A DNA stretch of 64,000 nucleotides, taken from assembly GCF_024124905.1 (NCBI RefSeq), contig NZ_JAMXST010000007.1, positions 1 through 64,000 on the forward strand, read 5' to 3'. A program made the translations under genes and the position numbers. The stretch comes from Cellulosimicrobium cellulans (lineage in GTDB: Bacteria; Actinomycetota; Actinomycetes; Actinomycetales; Cellulomonadaceae). The notes beneath the pieces were generated by a model. That model had not been told where the DNA came from. It made no database searches and saw only the letters and a program-made list of their open reading frames with translations. Numbering within the stretch: the stretch's first letter is position 1; every line of letters begins with the position of its first letter. Positions 54,842 through 63,146 of this stretch are shown here, one piece after another.

Positions 54842-55228
54842 ATGATCGGGTTCGGGCTGGCGCTCGCGGGGGTCGCCGCGGCGATCCACGGGTACATCTT
54901 CGTCATGGAGTCGCTCACGTGGACGAGCGCGCGCACGCGCGCGACCTTCGGCACGTCGCGCGAGGAGGCCGCGGCGACGAAGGAGCTCGCGTTCAACCAG
55001 GGCTTCTACAACCTGTTCCTCGCGGTGCTCGTCGTGCTCGGGATCGTCCTGTACGCGACGGGCCGGCACGACGTGGGCCTCACGCTCGTCCTCGCGGGCG
55101 CCGGGTCGATGGTCGCCGCCGGGCTCGTGCTGATCCTCTCGTCGCCGTCCAAGGCGCGCGCCGCGCTGGTGCAGCTCGTCCCGCCGCTGCTGGGCGTCGT
55201 GGGGGTCGTCGTCGGCCTCGTCTCCTGA
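54842..55228 (+). CDS. DUF1304 family membrane protein
   Basis: A 128-residue protein with four predicted helices. [12 protein letters not shown] (residues about 21-36) and [11 protein letters not shown] (about 53-63) are the conserved DUF1304 motifs. Function unknown. GGGGCCGAGG lies before ATG 54842. A hairpin follows the stop. Confidence 0.88.
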   Translation: MIGFGLALAGVAAAIHGYIFVMESLTWTSARTRATFGTSREEAAATKELAFNQGFYNLFLAVLVVLGIVLYATGRHDVGLTLVLAGAGSMVAAGLVLILSSPSKARAALVQLVPPLLGVVGVVVGLVS

Positions 55229-55238
55229 CACCCGCCTG

Positions 55239-55266
55239 CTGGGGCCGCCCACGTGGTCGGCCCCAG
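55239..55266. terminator. Terminator hairpin after DUF1304 gene
   Basis: CTGGGGCCG / CGGCCCCAG with a ten-base loop. Confidence 0.65.
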
Positions 55267-55338
55267 GCGGGACCGGGAGGGGGACGACGGGGACGCCGAC
55301 CGGAGGGCGGACGGGACCACGAGGCCCGGCGACCCGCC

Positions 55339-55353
55339 GGTAGACTGGGCCCC
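55339..55353 (+). promoter_or_regulatory. purL promoter with shared pur motif
   Basis: TAGACT at 55341-55346 in GGTAGACTGGGCCCC. A leader of about 46 bases precedes the purL ATG. Confidence 0.7.
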
Positions 55354-55398
55354 GCGCCGTCGTGCGCTCCCCGCATCAGCGCCCACCCGAGGGAAACG

Positions 55399-57774
55399 AT
55401 GACCGCCCCCGCACCCCAGGCTTCCGCACGCTCCGACGCTCGTCCCGCCGCAGGACCGACGCTGGACACCGTCGAGCACGCCGCCGCCACTCCCGACGAG
55501 GTCCAGCCGTACGCCGAGCTCGGCCTCAAGCCCGACGAGTACCAGCGCATCCGCGACATCCTGGGGCGCCGCCCCACGGCCGCGGAGCTCGCGATGTACT
55601 CGGTCATGTGGTCCGAGCACTGCTCGTACAAGTCGTCCAAGGTCCACCTGTCGAAGTTCGGCGCGGCCACCACGGACGAGATGAAGAAGCACCTGCTCGT
55701 CGGCATCGGCGAGAACGCGGGCGTCGTCGACATCGGCGACGGCTGGGCCGTGACGTTCAAGGTCGAGTCGCACAACCACCCGTCGTTCGTCGAGCCCTAC
55801 CAGGGCGCCGCGACGGGTGTCGGCGGCATCGTGCGCGACATCATCTCGATGGGCGCGCGCCCCGTCGCCGTCATGGACCAGCTCCGCTTCGGCGCCGTCG
55901 ACCACCCGGACACGGCGCGCGTCGTGCACGGCGTCGTGAGCGGCGTCGGCGGCTACGGCAACAGCCTCGGCCTGCCGAACATCGGCGGCGAGCTCGTCTT
56001 CGACTCCTCGTACCAGGGCAACCCCCTCGTCAACGCGCTGTGCCTCGGCGTGCTGCGCCACGAGGACATCCACCTCGCCAACGCCTCGGGCGTGGGCAAC
56101 AAGGTCGTGCTGTTCGGCGCCCGCACGGGCGGCGACGGCATCGGCGGCGCCTCGATCCTCGCCTCGGAGACGTTCGAGGACGGCGTGCCCGCCAAGCGCC
56201 CGAGCGTCCAGGTGGGCGACCCCTTCATGGAGAAGGTCCTCATCGAGTGCTGCCTCGAGCTGTACGCGGCGCAGGTCGTGGAGGGCATCCAGGACCTCGG
56301 CGCCGCCGGCATCTCGTGCGCGACGTCGGAGCTCGCCTCGAACGGCGACGGCGGCATGCACGTGTGGCTCGACGACGTCCTGCTGCGCGACCCGACGCTC
56401 AACGCGGGCGAGATCCTCATGTCCGAGTCGCAGGAGCGCATGATGGCGGTCGTCGCGCCCGACAAGCTCGACGAGTTCCTCGCGATCACCCGCAAGTGGG
56501 ACGTCGAGACTGCCGTTATCGGCGAGGTCAACGACTCCGGGCGCCTGACGATCGACCACCACGGCGAGCGCATCGTCGACGTCGACCCGCGGACCGTCGC
56601 GCACGAGGGCCCGGTCTACCACCGCCCGTACGCGCGCCCGTCGTGGCAGGACGGGCTCAACGCCCGCACCGTCGAGGCCGACGCGCTCGCCCGCCCCGAG
56701 AGCGGGGACGAGCTCCGCGCGACGGCCCTGCGCCTCCTCGCGTCGCCCAACCTCGCGTCCAAGGAGTGGGTGACGAACCAGTACGACCGGTTCGTCCAGG
56801 GCAACACCGCGCTCGCGCAGCCCGACGACTCGGGCGTGGTCCGCGTCGACGAGTCCACCGGCCTCGGCGTCGCGCTCGCGACGGACGCGAACGGCCGCTA
56901 CGGCAAGCTTGACCCGCGTACGGGCGCACGCCTCGCGCTCGCCGAGGCGTACCGCAACGTCGCGACGACGGGCGCCCGCCCGCTCGCCGTGACCGACTGC
57001 CTCAACTTCGGCTCGCCCGAGGACCCCGACTCGATGTGGCAGCTCGTCGAGGCGATCGAGGGCCTCGCGGACGCGTGCCGCGAGCTCGGCGTGCCGGTGA
57101 CGGGCGGCAACGTGTCGCTCTACAACGGGACCGGCGAGCCGGGGCAGATCGACTCGTCGATCCACCCGACCCCGGTCGTGGGCGTGCTCGGCGTGCTCGA
57201 CGACGTCGCGCACGCGACGCCGTCGGGCTGGCGCGAGACGGGGGAGAGCATCTACCTCCTCGGCACCACGCGTGCGGAGCTCGACGGGTCGGCGTGGGCC
57301 GACGTCGAGCACGGCCACCTGGGCGGCGTGCCCCCGCGGGTGGACCTCGCGGCCGAGAAGGCGCTCGCCGGCGTCCTCGTCAACGCGAGCCGCGACGACC
57401 TCGTGTCGGCCGCGCACGACCTCTCCGAGGGCGGGCTCGCGCAGGCGCTCCTCGAGGCGTCGCTGCGCTTCGGCGTCGGGGCCACCGTGTCGCTCGACGC
57501 GCTGACCGAGCGCGACGGCGTCACCCCGTTCGAGGCGCTGTTCTCCGAGTCGACGGCCCGCGCGCTCGTCGCGGTGCCGCGGGGCGAGGAGTCCAAGCTC
57601 GTCGACGCGTGCGTCGCGCGCGGCGTCCCCGTGCTGAAGATCGGCGAGACGGGCACCGAGCCCGGCGCCGTCGCCGAGTCGGGCGAGGCGCTCGAGGTCG
57701 CGGGCCTGTTCACCATCCCGCTCAGCGAGGCGGACGCGGCCTTCCGCGGCACGCTCCCGGCCATCTTCGGCTGA
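55399..57774 (+). CDS. purL: FGAM synthase subunit PurL (small type)
   Basis: A 791-residue ATP-dependent amidotransferase subunit, converting FGAR to FGAM with PurS and Pur[17 protein letters not shown] near the start, [21 protein letters not shown] with the catalytic histidine, GARPVAVMD, and the repeat-half signatures NFGSPEDP and [10 protein letters not shown] are present. It lacks the glutaminase domain, consistent with separate purQ. ATG 55399 follows GAGGGAAA; the reading frame extends upstream but only this start fits the family. The first about 35 residues are a low-complexity leader. Confidence 0.97.
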   Translation: MTAPAPQASARSDARPAAGPTLDTVEHAAATPDEVQPYAELGLKPDEYQRIRDILGRRPTAAELAMYSVMWSEHCSYKSSKVHLSKFGAATTDEMKKHLLVGIGENAGVVDIGDGWAVTFKVESHNHPSFVEPYQGAATGVGGIVRDIISMGARPVAVMDQLRFGAVDHPDTARVVHGVVSGVGGYGNSLGLPNIGGELVFDSSYQGNPLVNALCLGVLRHEDIHLANASGVGNKVVLFGARTGGDGIGGASILASETFEDGVPAKRPSVQVGDPFMEKVLIECCLELYAAQVVEGIQDLGAAGISCATSELASNGDGGMHVWLDDVLLRDPTLNAGEILMSESQERMMAVVAPDKLDEFLAITRKWDVETAVIGEVNDSGRLTIDHHGERIVDVDPRTVAHEGPVYHRPYARPSWQDGLNARTVEADALARPESGDELRATALRLLASPNLASKEWVTNQYDRFVQGNTALAQPDDSGVVRVDESTGLGVALATDANGRYGKLDPRTGARLALAEAYRNVATTGARPLAVTDCLNFGSPEDPDSMWQLVEAIEGLADACRELGVPVTGGNVSLYNGTGEPGQIDSSIHPTPVVGVLGVLDDVAHATPSGWRETGESIYLLGTTRAELDGSAWADVEHGHLGGVPPRVDLAAEKALAGVLVNASRDDLVSAAHDLSEGGLAQALLEASLRFGVGATVSLDALTERDGVTPFEALFSESTARALVAVPRGEESKLVDACVARGVPVLKIGETGTEPGAVAESGEALEVAGLFTIPLSEADAAFRGTLPAIFG

Positions 57775-57788
57775 AACCCCGCACCCCC

Positions 57789-57823
57789 GACGCCCCGGTC
57801 ACCGCCCAGGTGACCGGGGCGTC
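57789..57823. terminator. purL terminator
   Basis: Perfect 15-base stem GACGCCCCGGTCACC / GGTGACCGGGGCGTC with loop GCCCA, 15 bases after the stop. Confidence 0.85.
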
Positions 57824-57864
57824 GTCGTCCGTGGACCCTGCCCGACCACGACACAGCCCGCTGT

Positions 57865-57919
57865 CGAGCACGACATGAGGGTCGTTCTCCGCCCGAGAAC
57901 GACCCTCATGTCGTGCTCG
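57865..57919. repeat. Palindromic element, family A copy 4 (perfect)
   Basis: Arms 57865-57889 and 57895-57919 are perfectly complementary over 25 bases (begin CGAGCACGACATGAGGGTCG), loop CGCCC. It comes 41 bases after the purL terminator. Confidence 0.92.
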
Positions 57920-58019
57920 GCGGACCGGGGGCGCCATGCTGGGCGGGTTTCGTGGAGGTCGGCGGGCGAGGCGGCGCGGGGGGTCGCCGCGTGCGCCGCG
58001 ACGGTGTCAGAGTCCGGGC

Positions 58020-59027
58020 ATGACCCCGGCGACCACGAGCCTCCCGTCCGCGCGCGTCACGGCCCGACGGCGGCCGGGCGGTCCGGTCCTCACCGTCCTG
58101 CTGGCGGCGGGGACGGTCGTGGTCGTCCTGCTGACGCTCGCGCGGGCGGTGCCGTACGACGCGGTGACGCCGCTCGCGCAGGTCGTCGGGTTCACGCCGT
58201 TCGTCGCGGCGGCGGCCGTCGGCGGCCTCGTGGTCACGCTCGTCGCGCGCCGGTGGGTCCTCGCGGCGCTGCTCGCGGTCTGCGTCGCCGCCCAGGCGGT
58301 GTGGCTCGTGCCCGCGTTCGTGCCCGGCCCGGCGCCGCCCGACGACGCGGCGTCGCTGCGCGTGATGGGTGCCAACGCGTGGCTCGGGTCGGCGGACGCG
58401 GACGCGCTGGTCCGCCTCGTCCGCGAGCAGGACGTCCAGGTGCTCGCGGTGCTGGAGCTGACGACCGACCTGCGCGAGCGGCTCGTCGCGGCGGGCATCG
58501 AGGACGTGCTCCCGTACGGCGTCGATGCCAAGGTCGGGTCCGGGGCGCTCGGCAGCGGGCTGTGGAGCGCGCTGCCGCTCGACGACGTCGACCTCGAGCC
58601 GTTCTCCAACGACGCGATGCCGTCCGCGACCGTGGAGGTCGACGGCGTGCCCGTGCGGGTCACCGCCGTGCACCCGATCCCGCCGATCCCGGAGTACGTG
58701 CGGGTCTGGGGCGAGGAGACGGCCGCGCTCGCCGAGCGCGCGGCCGCGAACCCGCTCCCGCAGGTGCTCGTCGGCGACTTCAACGCGACCCACGACCACG
58801 CGACGTTCCGGCGACTGCTGGGCGAGCGGTTCCACGACGCGAGCCGCGCGTCGGGAAGCGGTCTGGACCTGTCGTGGTCGCCGCGCCCGGGCACGGTGCC
58901 GCCGGTCCTGAACCTCGACCACGTGGTGACGGACCGGGAGAACGTCGTGACCGACGTCGCCTCCCTGCCCGTGCCCGGCAGCGACCACCGCGCGATCGTC
59001 GCGACGGTCCACGTGCCCCGCCCCTGA
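58020..59027 (+). CDS. Membrane-anchored endonuclease/exonuclease/phosphatase family protein
   Basis: A 335-residue protein: three N-terminal helices (about 24-45, 55-70, 75-97) then a DNase I-like phosphoesterase domain outside the membrane. RVMGANAWLGSADADALVRL, VLAVLELT, the GDFNATHDH loop and the final GSDHRAIVATV carry the catalytic residues. CAGAGT (58008-58013) ends six bases before the ATG, a leaderless pattern. Could act on extracellular nucleic acid or phospholipid. Confidence 0.88.
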   Translation: MTPATTSLPSARVTARRRPGGPVLTVLLAAGTVVVVLLTLARAVPYDAVTPLAQVVGFTPFVAAAAVGGLVVTLVARRWVLAALLAVCVAAQAVWLVPAFVPGPAPPDDAASLRVMGANAWLGSADADALVRLVREQDVQVLAVLELTTDLRERLVAAGIEDVLPYGVDAKVGSGALGSGLWSALPLDDVDLEPFSNDAMPSATVEVDGVPVRVTAVHPIPPIPEYVRVWGEETAALAERAAANPLPQVLVGDFNATHDHATFRRLLGERFHDASRASGSGLDLSWSPRPGTVPPVLNLDHVVTDRENVVTDVASLPVPGSDHRAIVATVHVPRP

Positions 59028-59028
59028 C

Positions 59029-59088
59029 GCCGAACCCGGGGTTGCTCCCCGGTTCGGCGCCGAACCCGGGAGCAACCCCGGGTTCGGC
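59029..59088. repeat. Palindromic element, family B copy 4 (perfect)
   Basis: Arms 59029-59049 and 59068-59088 perfect over 21 bases (begin GCCGAACCCGGGGTTGCTCC); the centre (CGGTTCGGCGCCGAACC) is itself palindromic. It begins two bases after one stop and ends 21 bases before the convergent MMPL stop. Confidence 0.92.
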
Positions 59089-59109
59089 GCACGGGGGTGG
59101 TGTGTGCGG

Positions 59110-61734
59110 TCAGCTGCGCGCGGGCTCCGGGGAATCGACGGGGGTCTCGTGGTGCGGGTGGCGGCGCTCCAGGGCGGCGCCCTCGACGTCGACGTCGGGC
59201 AGGACGCGGTCGAGCCAGCGGGGGAGCCACCACGCCTTGTCGCCGACGAGGTGCATGAGCGCCGGGACGAGCAGCATCCGCACGACGAACGCGTCGACCA
59301 GCACGCCGAACGCGAGCGCGAACCCGATGGGCCGGATCATCGCGCTGTGCGAGAAGACGAACCCGCCGAAGACGGAGATCATGATGATCGCCGCGGCCGT
59401 CACCACGGCCCGGCCCGCGCGCACGCCCTGGACGATCGCGACGCGCGCCGGGGCGCCGTGCGCGTACGCCTCGCGCATCCCCGAGCCGAGGAAGAGCTGG
59501 TAGTCCATCGCGAGGCCGAACAGGATGCCGACGAGGATCGTGGGCAGGAAGTTGAGGATCGGGCCCGGCGTCTCGACGCCGAACACCCCCGAGAGCCAGC
59601 CCCACTGGTAGATCGCGACGACCCCGCCGAGCGCGGCGAAGTAGGACAGGATGAACCCGAGCGTCGCGACGACCGGCACGAAGATCGACCGGAACACCAG
59701 CACGAGGATGACGAGCGACAGCCCGACGACGACCGCGAGGTAGATCGGCAGCGCCTGCGCGAGCTTGTCGGAGATGTCGATGTTGCCGCTGGCCGAGCCG
59801 GCGACGCCCAGCGTCACGTCCCCATCGAGGGGCTCGAGCGCGCGCAGGTCGTGCACGAGCTCCTCGGTGGACTCGCTCGTGGGCCCCTCGGCGGGGATCA
59901 CCTGGAACGCGGCGACGGTGCGGTCCGCGGAGGTCCCGACCGGGGCGACCGCGACGACGTCGTCGAGCGCGAAGAGCGACCGCGCGACCTGCACCTGGTA
60001 CTCCAGCGCCTCCGCCTCGGTGGGCTCGCCCGGGAGGTCGGCGACGACGAGCAGCGGGCCGTTGGTGCCCTCGCCGAACTGCTCGGCGATCGTCGAGTAC
60101 GCGCGGTACTGCGTGGAGTCGTGCGCCTCCGACGACCCGTCGGGCAGGTTGGTCCGCAGGTCGAGCGCGGGGAGCGCGATCACCCCGAGCGCCACGACGG
60201 CGAGGATCGCCGTGCCCACGGCGCGCAGCGTGGACATCGGGCGGACGGGCTTCGTCCCGTCCAGAGCGGTCGTGCCCGACGGCGCGGCGTCGGTCGCGGC
60301 GCCCGGCTCGCCCGGAGTCTGGGTCCCGGCGAGCGCGGCGCGCTCACGGCGGCTGAGGATGCGCGTCCCGATCATGCTCAGCAGGGCGGGCGTGAGGGTG
60401 ACGGCGATGAGCACGGCGATCGCGACGCAGAGCGCGCCGACGGTCCCCATGAGGCCGAGGAACGGGATGCCGGTGACGTTGAGCGCGAGGAGCGCGATGA
60501 GCACCGTGGCGCCGGCGAACACCACGGCGTTGCCCGACGTGCCGTTCGCGAGCGCGATCGACTCCTGGACGTCGTCGCCCTGCTTGAGCTGGCGGCGGTG
60601 CCGGTTGACGATGAACAGCGAGTAGTCGATCCCGACCGCGAGCCCGAGCATGAGGCCGAGCACGGGGGTCACCGACGACATCTCGACCACGCCGGAGAGC
60701 GACATCGCGGCGAGCGCACCGATGCCGACACCGATGAGCGCGGTGAGGATCGGCAGCCCCGCGCCGACGAGCGTGCCGAGCATGACGACCAGCACGATCG
60801 CCGCGACGACGAGGCCGATCGCCTCGCCGACGCCGAAGACCTGGGGGACGCCCTGCGTGATGTCGGACGAGAAGTCCGTCTGGACACCCTCGACCGGGTC
60901 GTCGGTGAAGACCGCGACGAGGTCGTCCTTGGTCTGCTGCTCGATGCTCATGTTCGGCTCGGTGAACGCGACGCTCGCGACGGCGGCGCTCCCGTCCTCG
61001 GACACCATGCGGATCTCCGACGCCATCTCGAGCAGCGGCGCGGAGGCCTCGAGCTGGGCGGACTGCTCCTCGAGCGTCGTGCTCTGGTCCTCCAGCGCGG
61101 TCATTTGCTTGTCGAGCGCCGCGGCCTGGGCGTCGAGCTCGGCGCGCCCGGCGTCGAGCTCGGCCTGCTGCGCGTCGAGCTGGGGCGCCACCTGGTCGAG
61201 CGCGCCCGCGGCCTGGGCCTGCGCGCGTGCCGCGTCGAGCTGGGCCTGGCCCTCGTCGAGCTGGGTCCGCGCGGCGTCGAGCTGCTCCTGGCCCGCGGCG
61301 AGCTGCGTGCGACCGTCCTCGAGCTGCGTGCGCCCGGCCTCGATCTGGGTGCGGCCGTCCTCGACCTGCTGACGCTGGTCCGCGAGCTCGGCCTGCGTGG
61401 CGAACGGGTCGACGGCCGTCTCGACGCCGTCGACCTCCTCGGCCGCGGCGAGGCGGTCGGAGATCGCCGCCTCCTGCTCGGGCGTGAACGCCGAGCCGTC
61501 CTCCGTGGCGAAGACGACGGTGCCGCTCCCGCCCGATGCCTCCGGGAGCGCCGTCTGCAGGCGCTCCGTCACCTCGGCGGTCGGGGTGCCCGGGATGGAG
61601 AAGCTGCTCGCGAGCGAGCCGCCGAACGCGACGAACGCCGCCCCGGCGAGCACGAGCACCGCGAGCCATGCGGCGAGGACGGTCCGCGCGCGGCGCGCGC
61701 TGGCACGCCCGAGGCGGTAGAGGAGTTCAGCCAT
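59110..61734 (-). CDS. MMPL family RND-type transporter with coiled-coil insert
   Basis: An 874-residue transporter with 12 helices: helix 1 near 16-38, two membrane blocks and two outer domains. LGLMLGLAVGIDYSLFIVNRHR and GILFGLAMDYQLFLGSGMRE are the two MMPL signatures. The first outer loop (about 118-240) is a long heptad-like coiled coil of QLDAARTQLDEGQAQL-type repeats, not part of the core fold. It follows TetR on the same strand by 89 bases. Export of lipid or drug is likely. Confidence 0.92.
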   Translation of the reverse strand: MAELLYRLGRASARRARTVLAAWLAVLVLAGAAFVAFGGSLASSFSIPGTPTAEVTERLQTALPEASGGSGTVVFATEDGSAFTPEQEAAISDRLAAAEEVDGVETAVDPFATQAELADQRQQVEDGRTQIEAGRTQLEDGRTQLAAGQEQLDAARTQLDEGQAQLDAARAQAQAAGALDQVAPQLDAQQAELDAGRAELDAQAAALDKQMTALEDQSTTLEEQSAQLEASAPLLEMASEIRMVSEDGSAAVASVAFTEPNMSIEQQTKDDLVAVFTDDPVEGVQTDFSSDITQGVPQVFGVGEAIGLVVAAIVLVVMLGTLVGAGLPILTALIGVGIGALAAMSLSGVVEMSSVTPVLGLMLGLAVGIDYSLFIVNRHRRQLKQGDDVQESIALANGTSGNAVVFAGATVLIALLALNVTGIPFLGLMGTVGALCVAIAVLIAVTLTPALLSMIGTRILSRRERAALAGTQTPGEPGAATDAAPSGTTALDGTKPVRPMSTLRAVGTAILAVVALGVIALPALDLRTNLPDGSSEAHDSTQYRAYSTIAEQFGEGTNGPLLVVADLPGEPTEAEALEYQVQVARSLFALDDVVAVAPVGTSADRTVAAFQVIPAEGPTSESTEELVHDLRALEPLDGDVTLGVAGSASGNIDISDKLAQALPIYLAVVVGLSLVILVLVFRSIFVPVVATLGFILSYFAALGGVVAIYQWGWLSGVFGVETPGPILNFLPTILVGILFGLAMDYQLFLGSGMREAYAHGAPARVAIVQGVRAGRAVVTAAAIIMISVFGGFVFSHSAMIRPIGFALAFGVLVDAFVVRMLLVPALMHLVGDKAWWLPRWLDRVLPDVDVEGAALERRHPHHETPVDSPEPARS

Positions 61735-61823
61735 GAGGGTCCTTCGGTGGGGAGTCCGGGGTGGTCCGGTGGGCGGTGCGGCGTGCGGTCCGGTGGCGGT
61801 CGGGGAGGTGAGGGCGGGAGGCG

Positions 61824-62522
61824 TCAGGCGGGGAGCTCCCAGCCTGAGCGCATGCGCGCGACGAGACGGTCGAGGAGGTTCGCCCACACGCGGCGCGAGG
61901 CGTCGTCGTCGGCGGCGCCGGTCGCGGCCCACCAGCGGCGCTGGATCACCAGGACCCCGGCCATGAGCGCGCCGACGAGCATCTCGATCTCGAGCGGGTC
62001 GACGTCGGGGTGCCGCCGCGTGGTCTCGGCGACCAGGCGCTCGGCGAGGTGGGTGAACGTGCGCACGACCATCGTCGTGACGCGGGGGGTGGGCTCGGTC
62101 GCGGTGCCGCCGAGGGCACGCGTGAGGTAGGCCATCGGGCCGACGAGGTCGGTGCCGCGGAGCGCGGCGGTGAGGTCGTCGAGCGGGGTCGTGCGGTCGG
62201 TGCCGGGGTCCGCGGCGCTCGCCCCGAGCGCGTCGACCACGGTGCCCAGCACGTCCTCGCACACCTCGACCACCACGTCGTCGAGCGCCGCGAAGTGGTT
62301 GAAGATCGTGCGCCGCGCGACGTCGGCGCGTGCGGCCAGGTCGTCGACCGTGAACCGGGCGCCCCCGTTCTCCTCCATGAGCGACGCGGCGGCATCGACG
62401 ATCGCGCGGCGGTGCCGCGCGCGCAGCGCGGCGCGGCGATCGGTCGCGGGGCCGGTCGCGGGGTCGGCCGCCAGGTCGGGCGCGGGCACGCCCGACGGCT
62501 CGGTCGCGGAGGGGAGGGGCAC
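61824..62522 (-). CDS. TetR family regulator of the MMPL transporter
   Basis: A 232-residue TetR protein; FTVDDLAARADVARRTIFNH (about 57-76) is the helix-turn-helix. TAGTGT (62529-62534) ends six bases before the GTG, so the mRNA is probably leaderless. A 16-base perfect palindrome immediately upstream is its probable operator, giving control of itself and the downstream MMPL gene. Confidence 0.92.
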   Translation of the reverse strand: MPLPSATEPSGVPAPDLAADPATGPATDRRAALRARHRRAIVDAAASLMEENGGARFTVDDLAARADVARRTIFNHFAALDDVVVEVCEDVLGTVVDALGASAADPGTDRTTPLDDLTAALRGTDLVGPMAYLTRALGGTATEPTPRVTTMVVRTFTHLAERLVAETTRRHPDVDPLEIEMLVGALMAGVLVIQRRWWAATGAADDDASRRVWANLLDRLVARMRSGWELPA

Positions 62523-62534
62523 GTCATGACACTA

Positions 62535-62550
62535 AGTGCATCGATGCACT
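62535..62550. promoter_or_regulatory. Perfect 16-base palindrome, TetR operator
   Basis: AGTGCATCGATGCACT abuts the -10 box of tetR. The rest of 62551-62691 holds a second promoter on the plus strand (below). Confidence 0.8.
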
Positions 62551-62622
62551 CGGTGCAAACAGCGTCGTGGTGCTCAAAGTTGACCGATTGAGTCCAGTAT
62601 GTGGGAAGGTCTCCTCGGTGCG

Positions 62623-62652
62623 TTGACACCCCGCGGTGGCCGCTCGTAAGTT
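62623..62652 (+). promoter_or_regulatory. Promoter of the SAM-IV / monooxygenase unit
   Basis: TTGACA at 62623-62628, 18 bases, TAAGTT at 62647-62652. Start expected near 62659, ahead of the aptamer. Confidence 0.7.
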
Positions 62653-62691
62653 CCCGCGCAACCGAGGTCGACGTACCCCGGTCACAGGACA

Positions 62692-62815
62692 TGGTCATGA
62701 GCTCCGACGCCAAGCCCCGGCTCGTCGGACGGCAACCCTCCCGCGCGGTGGGGTGCCCCGGGTGAGGACCAGGTCCCGCGTCGCGCGGACCACGCGCGGC
62801 GCGGGGCAACGACGC
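62692..62815 (+). ncRNA. SAM-IV riboswitch (second copy)
   Basis: TGGTCATGAGCTCCGACG, then CCCCGG, CGTCGGACGGCAACCCTCC and GGGGTGCCCCGGGTGAGGAC follow the SAM-IV order. P1 is TGGTC (62692-62696) with GACCA (62767-62771). The downstream GC-rich stem near 62772-62815 fits the extra domain of this class. Very close to the copy at 35130. Confidence 0.9.
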
Positions 62816-62848
62816 GGAGCCCGGCGACGGGCACGAAGGAGACGGACG

Positions 62849-62980
62849 ATGGATCGGCGAATGTCGAGCACCGCGGTGAGCACCGCGCACGTGTCGACGT
62901 GCCCCTGTCCGTTCGCGGGCGCCCCCGGCGCCCCCGCCCTCGGGGCCACGGGTCCCGCGCCCGTCGCCTGTTGTCGCTGA
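62849..62980 (+). CDS. Cysteine-containing leader peptide (attenuator type)
   Basis: A 43-residue open frame with GAAGGAGA six bases upstream. It contains S/T-rich sequence, then CPCP in the middle, and ends ACCR-stop. Short peptides ending in cysteine pairs or -ACCR/-LCR precede many actinobacterial sulfur genes, and in mycobacteria cysteine-rich leaders sense cysteinyl-tRNA. Located between a SAM-IV riboswitch and a sulfur-type monooxygenase. The 166 bases to the next gene are C-rich with GC stems (around 63050-63075) but no clear terminator. Confidence 0.7.
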   Translation: MDRRMSSTAVSTAHVSTCPCPFAGAPGAPALGATGPAPVACCR

Positions 62981-63146
62981 CGACGACCCGTCTCTGACAC
63001 CCCGCGCCACCCGCGCGCGGTCCGGGTCCCTCCCGGCTTCCCCAGCCCGTCCTGCCGCCGCGCGCGGCCGGACCCCCCTGCCCACCCTCCGGCACCCCGC
63101 CGCGCCCTGAGCGCGCCGTCGGCTCAACTGAGAACGGATCCTCGCG

